Shown in pieces: positions 16,848 to 26,103 of a stretch of 64,000 nucleotides of DNA. Source of the stretch: Antarctobacter heliothermus (GTDB lineage: Bacteria > Pseudomonadota > Alphaproteobacteria > Rhodobacterales > Rhodobacteraceae); the NCBI RefSeq assembly GCF_900188425.1, contig NZ_FZON01000007.1:1-64000 (forward strand). Reading direction: 5' to 3'. Both the position numbers and the translations under genes were made by a program. Positions within the stretch are counted from its first letter, which is position 1; the number at the start of each line of letters is the position of its first letter. Below the pieces are notes generated by a model. That model worked only from the letters and a program-made list of their open reading frames with translations, was not told where the DNA came from and ran no database searches.

Positions 16848-18086
16848 TCAGGCGCTTTTGTCCAGTTCAAACGCATCGTGCAGCGCCTGAACGGCCAGCT
16901 CCATGTATTTCCGCTCGATCAGCACCGAGATCTTGATCTCGGAGGTGGTGATCACCTTGATGTTGATGCCGTCGTTGGACAGCACCTTGAACATCTTGGC
17001 CGCCACGCCGGTGTGGCTGCGCATGCCGATCCCGACAACGGAAACCTTGGCCACATTGGTGTCGGCAACGATGCCGTGAAAGTTGATCTCGCCCTTGGCC
17101 TTGGCCTCTTCCATCGCCTTTTCGGCGCGCGCCACCTGATTGGTGGGGCAGGAAAAGGTCATGTCGGTGCGCCCTTCCTCGGAAATGTTCTGCACGATCA
17201 TGTCGACGTTTACCCCGGCCTCTGCCAGCGGCGTAAAGATCGCGGCGGCGATGCCCGGCCGGTCAGCGACCGAGACCAGCGTCATCTTGGCTTCGTCGCG
17301 GGAATGGGCCACACCGGCCACAACATTGCTTTCCATGATCTCATCCTCGTCGCAGACCAGCGTTCCCGCCGTGTCATCCATTTCCTCGAAGCTCGACAGC
17401 ACCCGCAGCGGCACCTTGAACCGCATTGCCAGCTCGACAGAGCGGGTTTGCAGCACCTTGGCACCCAGGCTGGCCATTTCCAGCATCTCTTCAAAGGCGA
17501 TCTTGTCCAGCTTGCGCGCCTTTTCACAGATGCGCGGGTCGGTGGTATAGACGCCGTCGACGTCCGTATAGATGTCACAGCGCACAGCGCCAAAGGCGGC
17601 GGCAAAGGCCACGGCGGTCGTGTCCGACCCCCCTCGACCCAGCGTTGTGATACGGCCCTCGGGCGAGATGCCCTGGAACCCCGCGACCACTGCCACCTTC
17701 ATGCCTTGGCCGAACTTGGCCGAGATGTTGTCGGTCGGGATATCCTCGATCCGGGCGTTGGCGTGCGCGCCGGTGGTCATGACCGGCACCTGCCAGCCTT
17801 GCCAGCTGCGCGCGGGCACGTCCATTTCCTGCAAGGTCAGAGCCATCAGGCCGGCGGTGACGTTCTCGCCGGACGACACGACAGCATCGTATTCACGCGC
17901 GTCGAACAGAGGCGAGGTTTCCTCGACAAAGCCGACCAGTTTGTTGGTCTCACCCGACATGGCAGAGACGATGACGATGACGTCATAGCCCTTGGCCACC
18001 TCGACGCCCACGCGCTTGGCGGCGCGGCGGATACGGTCCAGCGTGGCGACAGAGGTGCCGCCGAATTTCATCACGAGCACGGGCAT
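16848..18086 (-). CDS. lysC: Aspartate kinase
   Basis: Aspartokinase phosphorylates aspartate in the first step towards lysine, threonine and methionine. The 412-residue monofunctional protein has the N-terminal MPVLVMKFGGTSVATLDRI, kinase motifs including GRGGSDTTAVAFAAA and TDVDGVYTTDPR, and two C-terminal ACT domains (about residues 265-410). These normally bind lysine and threonine for feedback control. The ATG at 18086 follows AAGGGGA. Confidence 0.96.
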   Translation of the reverse strand: MPVLVMKFGGTSVATLDRIRRAAKRVGVEVAKGYDVIVIVSAMSGETNKLVGFVEETSPLFDAREYDAVVSSGENVTAGLMALTLQEMDVPARSWQGWQVPVMTTGAHANARIEDIPTDNISAKFGQGMKVAVVAGFQGISPEGRITTLGRGGSDTTAVAFAAAFGAVRCDIYTDVDGVYTTDPRICEKARKLDKIAFEEMLEMASLGAKVLQTRSVELAMRFKVPLRVLSSFEEMDDTAGTLVCDEDEIMESNVVAGVAHSRDEAKMTLVSVADRPGIAAAIFTPLAEAGVNVDMIVQNISEEGRTDMTFSCPTNQVARAEKAMEEAKAKGEINFHGIVADTNVAKVSVVGIGMRSHTGVAAKMFKVLSNDGINIKVITTSEIKISVLIERKYMELAVQALHDAFELDKSA

Positions 18087-18236
18087 CGAACGGTCCCCTT
18101 TTGATCGGAGGGCGTTTACGCTGCGTTTCTGCTCTGCGCAAGGGCGCTTTGGCCGCAGGTGAGCGGACAAGGGATCAGGCAGGGGACTGGGCCGGCAGGG
18201 CGTGGTTTTCGCCCTGATGACAGGCGCGCGAGGCGG

Positions 18237-18881
18237 TCAATAGGGATGGGCGCGGCCATCCCACGTCTCAAAGCATCCTGTGGTCCCAATCGACAGCGCG
18301 TCGATGCGCTCGACAAGACCCTGTGCCGCCTCGTCGACGGTGATGTCGGCAGTGCTGCCGCCCATATCGGTGCGCACCCAGCCGGGGTGATAGATGCCAA
18401 CCGCTACGCCGCGCGGTTTCAGGTCGGCCGCCAGATTGCGGCCCAGGTTCAGCGCCGCCGCCTTGGACGCGCGGTAGATGTAGCTGCCACCCGGCGCGCG
18501 GGTCTGGGACGCCATCTGCGAAGAGATGATGGCGATGCGCGGTTTGTCGGACAGGAGCAGGTTGGGCAACAACGCCTGCACCGTCAGGAAAACCCCGGTG
18601 CCATTCACCGCAAAGGTCTGCGCCCACATGTCGGCAGGATAGCCGTCATCCAGAGTCTGCCCCTTGTCGGGATAGATCCCGGCGTTGCAAACCAGCGCGT
18701 CGATGGCCTGTCCCTTCAGGCGTTCCGCAAGGGCACTGTGCGACGCAGGGTCAGTGACCTCCAGCGGCAAGTAGTTCCGGTGATCGCGGGCTGTGCCCAG
18801 AACGGATACTCCGCGCGCGGCAAAGGCGTTGTCGAGGGCGGCACCGATGCCCCGGTTGGCCCCCGTGATCAGGACTTGCAT
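18237..18881 (-). CDS. SDR family oxidoreductase
   Basis: This 214-residue short-chain dehydrogenase has the nucleotide-binding TGANRGIGAAL at the N-terminus, the VCNAGIY motif, a Ser in IISSQMAS and the catalytic YRASK. It lacks a recognisable substrate signature; related C-factor-like SDRs of this length act on unknown carbonyl substrates. It stands alone between lysC and a DUF1178 gene. Confidence 0.87.
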   Translation of the reverse strand: MQVLITGANRGIGAALDNAFAARGVSVLGTARDHRNYLPLEVTDPASHSALAERLKGQAIDALVCNAGIYPDKGQTLDDGYPADMWAQTFAVNGTGVFLTVQALLPNLLLSDKPRIAIISSQMASQTRAPGGSYIYRASKAAALNLGRNLAADLKPRGVAVGIYHPGWVRTDMGGSTADITVDEAAQGLVERIDALSIGTTGCFETWDGRAHPY

Positions 18882-18929
18882 GGTGGGCCTTTCGAATGCG
18901 TTTGATGTGTCACCCCGACAGACGCGATG

Positions 18930-19352
18930 TCAGTTGCTCTTGCGGGTTGGCATGAATGGCAAGGGGGCGACCGAAATGCCATCGTCGATCAGGGCCTTGG
19001 CCTCATCCTGCTTTGCCTCTCCCCAGATCGGGCGTTCCGGCGCGTCGCCTGCGTGCATCGCCCGCGCCTCTTGCGCAAAGCGGCCTCCGACATAGTCGGA
19101 ATTCGCCTCGACATGGGCCTTGAAGGCCGCCAACGCCTGTTCGGCGGGTGATTTGGGGGCGGTGAGGGTCTTGGCCTTTGGCTGTTCTCCATGCGCGACC
19201 CGCGGGGCCATCAGCGACTTTTCCACCTTGGCGGACCCGCAGACGGCACAGGCGACATGGCCGGTGGCCCGCAACTTGTCGTAAGCGGACGCTGACTGGA
19301 ACCAGCTGTCAAACTGGTGGCCGTCGGCGCATTTGAGGCTGTACTGGATCAA
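18930..19352 (-). CDS. DUF1178 family protein
   Basis: This is a 140-residue protein with N-terminus (L/M)IQYSLKCADGHQFDSWFQSASAYDKL, read here in two parts (IQYSLKCADGHQFDSW, then FQSASAYDKL). The start is a TTG at 19352, supported by CGGAG 8 nt upstream and by the usual family N-terminus. A CAVC pair with the earlier C suggests a small zinc-ribbon-like fold. The C-terminal half contains APLPFMPTRKSN. The function is unknown. Confidence 0.83.
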   Translation of the reverse strand: MIQYSLKCADGHQFDSWFQSASAYDKLRATGHVACAVCGSAKVEKSLMAPRVAHGEQPKAKTLTAPKSPAEQALAAFKAHVEANSDYVGGRFAQEARAMHAGDAPERPIWGEAKQDEAKALIDDGISVAPLPFMPTRKSN

Positions 19353-19414
19353 TTCCCGGCTCCGGTTGTCAGTTGATGGAAAGATAAGGGAAACTGCCAG
19401 CGGTTCAAGCGTGG

Positions 19415-20641
19415 TCAGGGACGGGGTAGATGGTTGAGCAGAGCTGTGGCAAGGCTGTCGAGGCTTGTATCCTGTCGCAGCGCGGCTGTTGCCTTGTCGC
19501 CCGCGGCCTGTTGCGCGTCGGGCGTGTCGAGTGACAATAGAGCCTGAGCCAGCCCCTCGGCATCGTGGATTTCGAGGCTTGCCCCGGCGGTCGCCAGGCG
19601 CGTGTAGGCGGCGGCAAAGTTGCGGGTGTCGGGCCCGTGCAAGAGGGCAGCACCATAGGCGGCGGGTTCATAGGGCGTGTGCCCGCCCCGGTCGCTCAGC
19701 GTGCCGCCGATGAACACCCGGCCCGCGCGGGCGTACCAAAGCGGCATCTCTCCCATGGTGTCGGCGATATAGACCTGTGCGGTGCCCGGCGCCTCGCCCA
19801 GGCTGCGCCGGGCGGTAGTCAGACCCATCTGAGCGGCCTCGGCGGCAATTGACTCGGCCCGGCGTGCGTGGCGCGGGGCAAGGATCAGGCGCAGATCCGG
19901 GATCTGTTTCAGGCAAAGCGCGTGGGCTGACAGCACGATAGTGTCGTCGCCATCATGGGTGGAGGCGGCCAGCCATGTCCGCGCAACAGGAAAGGCGGCG
20001 TCAAGCGCGGAGTCGTCCGGCGGCAGGGGGGCAGTGAAAAACGCCTTGAGATCGGTGACCGGTCCACCCGCCGAGGGCGGCAGACCTAGCGCGATCAACC
20101 GTTCAGCAGACCCGCTGTCCTGTGCGGCGGCAAGTGTGACATGGGATAGCACTGTGCGCGCCAGTCGCGGGAATCGACCCCAGGTGCGCGCCGTGCCCTC
20201 TGTCATGCGCGCGCCCAACAAAAGGACCGGGCCTGGGCAGGTGACAAACCGGTTTGGCCAAAGTTCGGATTCCAGCGTGATGTGGGCGCATACCTGCCAA
20301 TCGCGCATCAGGCGCGCGGTGGGGCGTCGCAAATCCAGCGGGGCAAGGCGCGCCTCGACACCGGGCAACCCCCAGCTGTCGGCCAGAGTGACTCCAGTTT
20401 CGGTGTTGGAGGTCACCAGCCAGCGAAGATCGGGGCGCGCCGCGACAAGCCGTTCCAGAAGGGGCTGGACAGAGGCAAGCTCACCATTTGATGCGCCGTG
20501 CAGCCAGACAAAACGACCCTCGGGCGCAGGTCCGGGCGACAGCCGTTTCCGCGCAGCACCTGCCCCGTCCCGCGCCAGGGTGCGGGCCAGCGCAAAGGCG
20601 GCAAAAAAGCTGAGGAGCAGGCGATAGAGGAGCACGGTCAT
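19415..20641 (-). CDS. waaA: 3-deoxy-D-manno-octulosonic acid (Kdo) transferase
   Basis: WaaA adds Kdo to lipid A precursors at the inner membrane. The 408-residue protein has an N-terminal membrane anchor (LLYRLLLSFFAAFALAR) and the acceptor-side motif WLHGASNGELASVQPLLERL, with the catalytic Glu following Gly. The GT-B donor-site block FIGGTLSDRGGHTPYEPAAY is also present. The usual HAxSVGE is HGASNGE here, a variant seen in rhodobacterial homologues. It stands at the edge of a gene-free region that extends to tRNA-Thr. Confidence 0.9.
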   Translation of the reverse strand: MTVLLYRLLLSFFAAFALARTLARDGAGAARKRLSPGPAPEGRFVWLHGASNGELASVQPLLERLVAARPDLRWLVTSNTETGVTLADSWGLPGVEARLAPLDLRRPTARLMRDWQVCAHITLESELWPNRFVTCPGPVLLLGARMTEGTARTWGRFPRLARTVLSHVTLAAAQDSGSAERLIALGLPPSAGGPVTDLKAFFTAPLPPDDSALDAAFPVARTWLAASTHDGDDTIVLSAHALCLKQIPDLRLILAPRHARRAESIAAEAAQMGLTTARRSLGEAPGTAQVYIADTMGEMPLWYARAGRVFIGGTLSDRGGHTPYEPAAYGAALLHGPDTRNFAAAYTRLATAGASLEIHDAEGLAQALLSLDTPDAQQAAGDKATAALRQDTSLDSLATALLNHLPRP

Positions 20642-21414
20642 CCGTTCCGAAAGGCGCGGGCTGATGGCCCGAAACAGACGGATAGGCCCTTGGATAGGGC
20701 GTTGGCAAGCCCTTGGCGCGGGGCGGCGATGGCTGTAGCGGCAGGGCGATTATGTGCCAGTCTGGCAGCGCTGATCCCCGTTTGACGCGTTTTTCAGGCG
20801 AAACAGGAATTACACCTGATTTACAAGCTCTTGCCTGAGGTGACCGAGCAGCATTCCGTGCTGGAAACGAGGTTCATGAAGTTTCACATATTGCACTGAA
20901 TTCCCCCAAGCCCGCCTCATTGATCGACCATAATTTCACTGAAGCGATAAGTTCACAGGTATTCGAGGACTTGTGCCATTTGTTTTGGTCCGTGTACGGA
21001 TCACCGTCGTCACAAGGAGACCTTTGGGGGTGATGCTGATCGGGGGATTGTTTCATTTTAGTGTTTGTGAGCAGATCTTTGGCGCATGACTTGTCTGTGG
21101 ATTAGTTCACACCCGCTGGCTTTTTTCCAAAGCGGGACTTTTGGCGCAAACCCCTTACAATCGGGCATCTTTTGATTTCGAGAAAAAATATTGATTTGTC
21201 AGTCGGTTGGGCGGCGATCTTGTCGCAATGCTTGTTTGCGCACTCCGTTCGCTGTCGAAATGATCCCAACCATATGTCCGTAGATAACAATAGAGGCGAC
21301 AGCGCGACAGACGCCGAGTCCTGATCGCGCCAAAACGTGCCTTCGGCTCGGGCAACAGGGACGTGGCAACTGAACCAATCGAGGCATGATTGCAAGTGGA
21401 CGAAACGGGGAAAA
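20642..21414. other. 773-nt gene-free, relatively AT-rich region next to tRNA-Thr
   Basis: No convincing gene is seen. Short open frames here have no ribosome binding site, and those near 21.1-21.5 kb read through the tRNA. Small hairpins occur, such as TCAGGC..GCCTGA near 20794-20839 and CAGCA/TGCTG near 20850-20864. The base composition is less GC-rich than the flanks, especially at 20.9-21.3 kb. Because it adjoins the 3' end of a tRNA gene, it could be the remnant of an integrated element, but no duplicated tRNA end was found. Confidence 0.5.
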
Positions 21415-21489
21415 TGGTGCTGTGAGAGAGGATTGAACTCTCGACCTCACCCTTACCAAGGGTGTGCTCTACCACTGAGCTACCACAGC
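21415..21489 (-). tRNA. tRNA-Thr(GGT)
   Basis: The minus strand folds as a standard cloverleaf: acceptor GCTGTGG/TCACAGC, D-arm with TAGCTCAGTGGTAGAGC, anticodon loop TTGGTAA (anticodon GGT, reading ACC), T-loop TTCAATC, discriminator A and an encoded CCA (21417-21415). Confidence 0.95.
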
Positions 21490-21763
21490 ATCTTGTCTTC
21501 CAGACGGCCAGCGCAAGTGTTCTTCCCTACGCAAGCGGGCTCTGGAACAGCCCTTATGCCACATCTGCCTTTGCCCGTCGTCCGTCCGGTGTAAAAGCAT
21601 CACCGTACCACTGGGCGTCAGCAGCGTGTGGCGGGCCTCTTAGACCCAATTTTCGGACCGCGCAAGAGGTCGATTGGAAAAATCCGCCGTTGTCGGGCCG
21701 GTTCCTTAGCGCGCGCCGTGTCCCGGGCTGGACCCGGTTTCCCGGCTGCGATACACCCGCGCC

Positions 21764-21934
21764 ATGAAGCGGCAAGGCACACAACGCGGGCAGGGCGGGA
21801 CCGACGACAAGGAAGCGCGGCTGAAAGCGGCGCTGAAGTCCAATCTCGCGCGCCGCAAGGCTCAGGCCCGCGCCCGGAAGACACCGGCGGACGACACGTC
21901 TCAGGACAAGAGCACGCCGCCGAACGAGGACTAG
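21764..21934 (+). CDS. Small basic conserved-type protein upstream of murA
   Basis: This 56-residue open frame starts [20 protein letters not shown] and continues with a highly basic helix ([19 protein letters not shown]) and an acidic Asp/Glu-containing tail ending PPNED. Small proteins with the pattern [22 protein letters not shown] directly before murA are familiar in Rhodobacteraceae, which supports a real gene despite the lack of a clear ribosome binding site. It ends 7 nt before the murA start. The function is unknown; charge suggests nucleic acid or ribosome contact. Confidence 0.68.
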   Translation: MKRQGTQRGQGGTDDKEARLKAALKSNLARRKAQARARKTPADDTSQDKSTPPNED

Positions 21935-21941
21935 GACAGGT

Positions 21942-23213
21942 ATGGATTCGATTGTTGTGACCGGGAATGGCCCGCTGAACGGGGATATTCCCATCGCTGG
22001 GGCCAAGAATGCCTGCCTGACGCTGATGCCGGCGACCTTGCTCAGCGAAGAGCCTTTGACGCTGACCAATGCGCCGCGCCTGTCGGACATTCGCACCATG
22101 ACGTTGCTGTTGCAGTCGCTGGGGGCCGAGGTCTCGACATTGGCGGATGGCAAGGTGCTGGCCATGTCGTCACACGGACTGACCACGCAGCGGGCCGACT
22201 ATGACATCGTGCGCAAGATGCGCGCCTCGATCCTGGTGCTGGGGCCGCTGCTGGCGCGGTTTGGCTATGCCGAAGTGTCGCTGCCCGGCGGCTGCGCGAT
22301 TGGTGCGCGTCCCGTGGATCTGCACCTCAAGGCGTTCGAGGCGATGGGCGCGGAACTGGACCTGCGCGATGGCTATGTGCATGCCAAGGCACCGGCGGGC
22401 GGGCTGCGCGGCGGTGTGGTCGACTTTCCCTTTGTGTCTGTAGGCGCGACCGAAAACGCGTTGATGGCCGCGACGCTGGCCAAGGGCACCACGGTGCTGA
22501 AAAACGCGGCGCGCGAGCCGGAGATCGTCGATCTGGCACAGTGTCTGCGCCAGATGGGCGCGCAGATCGACGGTGAGGGCACCTCGACCATCACGATCCA
22601 GGGCGTTGACCGGCTGGGGGGCGCGACCCACGCGGTTGTCACTGACCGGATCGAGCTGGGGACCTACATGCTGGTCCCGGCGATTTGCGGCGGAGAGGTG
22701 ACTTGCCTTGGCGGGCGGATCGATCTGGTGTCGGCCTTTTGTGAAAAACTGGATGCGGCGGGCATCGACGTCGAAGAAACGCCTGCCGGGCTGACCGTGC
22801 GGCGCAGGACTGGCCGGGTGCGGGGCGTGGATGTGACGACAGAGCCGTTCCCCGGATTTCCGACGGATTTGCAGGCGCAGATGATGGCGCTGCTGTGCAC
22901 CGCTGAGGGCGACTCTCTGCTGGAGGAAAAGATCTTTGAGAACCGATTCATGCACGCCCCCGAACTGATCCGGATGGGCGCGCGGATCGATGTGCATGGC
23001 GGCACCGCCAAGGTGTCCGGGGTGGAACGGCTGAGAGGTGCGCCCGTCATGGCCACGGACCTGCGGGCCAGCGTGTCGCTGATCCTTGCCGGTTTGGCGG
23101 CCGAGGGCGAGACGGTTGTGAACCGGGTCTATCATCTGGATCGGGGCTATGAGAACGTCGAGGACAAGCTGTCGGCGCTGGGCGCCAAGATCGAACGGAT
23201 CAAGGGCATATGA
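21942..23213 (+). CDS. murA: UDP-N-acetylglucosamine 1-carboxyvinyltransferase
   Basis: MurA transfers enolpyruvate from PEP to UDP-GlcNAc, the first committed step of peptidoglycan synthesis and the fosfomycin target. The 423-residue protein has the N-terminal [20 protein letters not shown]. The active-site loop has Cys118 in [15 protein letters not shown], so the enzyme should be fosfomycin-sensitive. The C-terminal [19 protein letters not shown] motif is present. Its stop codon overlaps the DUF2948 start (ATGA). Confidence 0.97.
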   Translation: MDSIVVTGNGPLNGDIPIAGAKNACLTLMPATLLSEEPLTLTNAPRLSDIRTMTLLLQSLGAEVSTLADGKVLAMSSHGLTTQRADYDIVRKMRASILVLGPLLARFGYAEVSLPGGCAIGARPVDLHLKAFEAMGAELDLRDGYVHAKAPAGGLRGGVVDFPFVSVGATENALMAATLAKGTTVLKNAAREPEIVDLAQCLRQMGAQIDGEGTSTITIQGVDRLGGATHAVVTDRIELGTYMLVPAICGGEVTCLGGRIDLVSAFCEKLDAAGIDVEETPAGLTVRRRTGRVRGVDVTTEPFPGFPTDLQAQMMALLCTAEGDSLLEEKIFENRFMHAPELIRMGARIDVHGGTAKVSGVERLRGAPVMATDLRASVSLILAGLAAEGETVVNRVYHLDRGYENVEDKLSALGAKIERIKGI

Positions 23214-23689
23214 CCGAGGACGCACGTTTCGAGGATGGTGGTGAGCGGCCATTGAATCTGGGCGCTTTGGACGCCGAGGATTTGCAGGTGATTTCCTCGC
23301 TGGCACAGGACGCGGTCCTGCCGGTGACGGAAATTCGCTGGCAGGCGGGGCGGCGGCGGCTGGGTCTGCTGCTGAACCGCATCCGCTGGGAGGATGTGGA
23401 GGCCGCGCAGAAACGCGGCCGTCCGGTGGAGCGGGTGCAATCGCTGCTGGTGATCGACAACGTCTTGGGCGTGGCGAGCCAGGGGGTCGACAGGGCGGAC
23501 AAGGACATGATCCTTCAGGTGCTGGCGATCAGTTTTGAACCGGGCGAGGATGCGGACGGGGCGGTGGTTCTGACGCTGGCCGGCGACGGGGCCTTGCAGG
23601 CGCGGGTCGAGGCGCTGGAGGTGTCGCTGCGGGACGTGACGCGGCCCTATCTGGCCCCCTCGCGCAAGCTGCCGGATCATGGGGCCTGA
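23210..23689 (+). CDS. DUF2948 family protein
   Basis: This 159-residue protein overlaps the murA stop codon by ATGA and precedes hisD, the fixed position of DUF2948 in alphaproteobacteria. Recognisable segments are [20 protein letters not shown] and [15 protein letters not shown]. It has no signal peptide or catalytic motif. The function is unknown; translational coupling to murA suggests linked expression. Confidence 0.85.
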   Translation: MTEDARFEDGGERPLNLGALDAEDLQVISSLAQDAVLPVTEIRWQAGRRRLGLLLNRIRWEDVEAAQKRGRPVERVQSLLVIDNVLGVASQGVDRADKDMILQVLAISFEPGEDADGAVVLTLAGDGALQARVEALEVSLRDVTRPYLAPSRKLPDHGA

Positions 23690-23708
23690 GCGGCAGGTCG
23701 CTAAGGGG

Positions 23709-23724
23709 TGTCCACGCGTGGACA
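23709..23724. repeat. Palindrome TGTCCACGCGTGGACA, copy 1
   Basis: A perfect 16-bp palindrome lies 20 nt after the DUF2948 stop codon and before hisD. The same core recurs at 61295-61314. It has no T tract, so it is not a classical terminator. Confidence 0.8.
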
Positions 23725-23827
23725 GGCCCTCGGTCACCTGAAATCAATGGGTTACAGAGACGAATTTATCTTCTGGTAAGGTTTGCGCAGGCGCAGTCTT
23801 TGTGACCGGGAACGTTTGGAGGGGCCG

Positions 23828-25129
23828 ATGCCCGTATTTCTCGACAGCCGTCAGGACGATTTTGAGGCCGCCTTTCAGGCGCTGCTGGGCGCCAAGCGGG
23901 AGGACAGCCCGGACGTGGATTCGGTGGTGGCCGGGATCATCGCGGACGTGCGCGCGCGCGGCGATGCAGCGGTGCTGGAGTTGACGGCGAAATTCGACCG
24001 GCTGGAACTGGACGCGGCGGAGCTGCGGTTCTCCGAGGCGGAGATCGAGCAGTATTGCGCGCAGGTCGCGGACCCGGAGCGGCAGGCGCTGGAAACAGCC
24101 GCCGAACGCATCCGCGCCTATCACGTCCGCCAGATGCCGCAGGACCAGAGCTGGACCGACCCGGAGGGCGCGACGCTGGGCTGGCGCTGGTCGGCGGTTT
24201 CGGCGGCGGGCCTGTATGTGCCGGGCGGTCTGGCGTCCTATCCGTCATCGGTGCTGATGAACGCGATTCCCGCCAAGGTGGCCGGGGTAGAGCGGTTGGC
24301 CATCTGTGTGCCGACCCCGGACGGAGTGGTGAACCCGGCGGTGCTGCTGGCGGCGCGGATTGCCGGGGTCGATGAGATCTACCGCATCGGCGGCGCGCAG
24401 GCGATTGCGGCGCTGGCCTATGGCACCGACAGCATTCCGCCGGTGGACAAGATCACCGGACCTGGCAACGCCTTTGTCGCCGCTGCGAAACGGCGGGTGT
24501 TTGGCAAGGTCGGCATCGACATGATCGCCGGTCCCTCTGAGATTCTGGTGATTGCGGACGGCGAAAATGACCCGGACTGGATCGCGCTGGACCTGATGAG
24601 CCAAGCGGAACATGATGAGAGCGCACAATCGCTGTTGATCACCACCGACGCCGAATTTGGCCGCGCCGTGGCAGAGGCGGTGGACAAACGCCTGCAAACG
24701 CTGGAACGGCGGACCATCGCGGGCGCGTCATGGCGTGACTATGGCGCGGTGATCACGGTGGCCGATCTGGACGAGGCGGCGGCGCTGTCAAACCGGATTG
24801 CCCCCGAACATCTGGAGCTTTGCGTCGCTGACCCGGAGGCGTTGGCGGACAAATGCGTTCATGCAGGCGCAATCTTTCTGGGTCAGTGGACGCCCGAGGC
24901 CATTGGCGATTACGTCGGCGGGCCGAACCACGTCTTGCCCACCGCACGCTCTGCCCGGTTTTCGTCCGGCCTGAGCGTGATGGATTTCGTCAAGCGCACC
25001 ACATTGGCGCGGATGACGCCAGAGGCGTTGCGCGCCATTGGCCCGGCGGCAGAGGTGCTGGCGCGGTCAGAGAGCCTTGAGGCGCATGGGCTGAGCGTGA
25101 CCGCGCGGCTGGACAAGCTCAACCGATAG
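23828..25129 (+). CDS. hisD: Histidinol dehydrogenase
   Basis: HisD oxidises L-histidinol to histidine in two NAD-dependent steps. The 433-residue protein shows the zinc- and substrate-site blocks GLYVPGGLASYPSSVLMN, GGAQAIAALAYGT, GPGNAFVAAAKRRVFG and PTARSARFSSGLSVMDF. The ATG at 23828 (MPVFLDSRQDDFEAAF) follows GGAGG by 6 nt. It is separated from the rest of the his genes, as is usual in alphaproteobacteria. Confidence 0.97.
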   Translation: MPVFLDSRQDDFEAAFQALLGAKREDSPDVDSVVAGIIADVRARGDAAVLELTAKFDRLELDAAELRFSEAEIEQYCAQVADPERQALETAAERIRAYHVRQMPQDQSWTDPEGATLGWRWSAVSAAGLYVPGGLASYPSSVLMNAIPAKVAGVERLAICVPTPDGVVNPAVLLAARIAGVDEIYRIGGAQAIAALAYGTDSIPPVDKITGPGNAFVAAAKRRVFGKVGIDMIAGPSEILVIADGENDPDWIALDLMSQAEHDESAQSLLITTDAEFGRAVAEAVDKRLQTLERRTIAGASWRDYGAVITVADLDEAAALSNRIAPEHLELCVADPEALADKCVHAGAIFLGQWTPEAIGDYVGGPNHVLPTARSARFSSGLSVMDFVKRTTLARMTPEALRAIGPAAEVLARSESLEAHGLSVTARLDKLNR

Positions 25130-25138
25130 GAGGGGGCC

Positions 25139-25486
25139 ATGGCCGTCGTCATCTTTCACAATCCCAAATGTTCGAAATCGCGTGAGACGCTGGACCTGAT
25201 CCGCGCGGCGGGCATTGATCCGGTTGTGGTGCCTTATCTCAGCACCGGCTGGACCAAGCCGCAGTTGCAGGCGCTGTTCGCGGTTGCGGGGCTGGAACCG
25301 TCCGAGGCGCTGCGCACCGCGCGCGGGGCAGCCAAGGAATTGGGGCTGACCGGTGAGGGCGTATCGCCGGACGCAATCCTTGACGCCATGGTGGCACATC
25401 CCGAATTGGTGGAACGGCCGCTGGTCTGTTCGGCCAAGGGGGTGCGCCTGTGCCGTCCGCCGGAACGGGTGCTGGACCTGCTGTAG
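25139..25486 (+). CDS. arsC: Glutaredoxin-dependent arsenate reductase (ArsC)
   Basis: This 115-residue thioredoxin-fold protein has catalytic Cys11 in HNPKCSKSRETLDLI and the C-terminal VERPLVCSAKGVRLCRPPERV, which carries the second Arg. The first Arg region reads RTARGAAKELGL instead of the usual RTREPLYKEL, so the anion-binding environment may differ. It would reduce arsenate with glutathione/glutaredoxin, but no arsB, acr3 or arsR is next to it, so a thiol-redox role is possible. It lies 9 nt after hisD with a strong AGGAGG site. Confidence 0.85.
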   Translation: MAVVIFHNPKCSKSRETLDLIRAAGIDPVVVPYLSTGWTKPQLQALFAVAGLEPSEALRTARGAAKELGLTGEGVSPDAILDAMVAHPELVERPLVCSAKGVRLCRPPERVLDLL

Positions 25487-25526
25487 GGACGGCGCGCCGT
25501 CGGGGCTGCGCGCCGCCCGCGCCGGA

Positions 25527-25910
25527 TCACAGCCGGTTTGCCTGGGCCGCGACGTTCGCCTTGATCTGCGCCTCTGTCTGGTCCATCTTGAATTGCCGCA
25601 GGATCACCTTGTTCTTGAACAGTTTTTTGCAGTTCACAACTTTGCGGTACTTCTTGACGGTCACATGTTTGGGCGCATACTTGGCGCGCTTTTTCGAGAT
25701 ATAGGCGCATTGCGTGACGTAGGGTTTTTTGTCCTTGCGAGTCTCTGTCTGTTCGGAAATCCGTTCGCTCTGCGCGAGGCGCAGGCCGAATTCGCGCGAT
25801 GATTTCGCGGCGGCGGCACCGGGCAGGATGGCGGTGGCGGCGGTGGCGGCGATGAGAAACGCGCCAAGGGTTGTGCGCAGGGTCTGGGCGAGGGGGCGGG
25901 GCTGGGTCAT
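25527..25910 (-). CDS. Small secreted Lys-rich protein
   Basis: This 127-residue hypothetical protein has an N-terminal signal peptide (TLGAFLIAATAATAILPGAAAA). The mature part is rich in Lys and Tyr (YISKKRAKYAPKHVTVKKYR) and has two Cys residues that could form a disulfide. CGGAGA precedes the ATG at 25910 by 8 nt. It is the only minus-strand gene in the 21.7-35 kb block and interrupts the hisD-UPF0262 order. No family was recognised. Confidence 0.6.
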   Translation of the reverse strand: MTQPRPLAQTLRTTLGAFLIAATAATAILPGAAAAKSSREFGLRLAQSERISEQTETRKDKKPYVTQCAYISKKRAKYAPKHVTVKKYRKVVNCKKLFKNKVILRQFKMDQTEAQIKANVAAQANRL

Positions 25911-26103
25911 TGGGCTGTCTCCGTTTGTGTCATGTCGGCGCCGTTGTGGCCGCCGATGCCCCAAGACACGGCGCCATTCGCGGCGTGGTTTCAGGGGGTG
26001 AGGTATTCCCGACCGGCAATCCTGCGCGCTTTTGCGCCCTTGGTGGCATTGCCCCCGCGTGCAGGCCGCGCTAAGCCAAATTTGAGCTTTCAGGATGCCC
26101 CTC

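Noticed and set aside
21102-21475. Overlapping minus-strand open frames of 86-106 codons
   Set aside because: They read through tRNA-Thr and the AT-richer spacer, have no start signals and look like chance frames.
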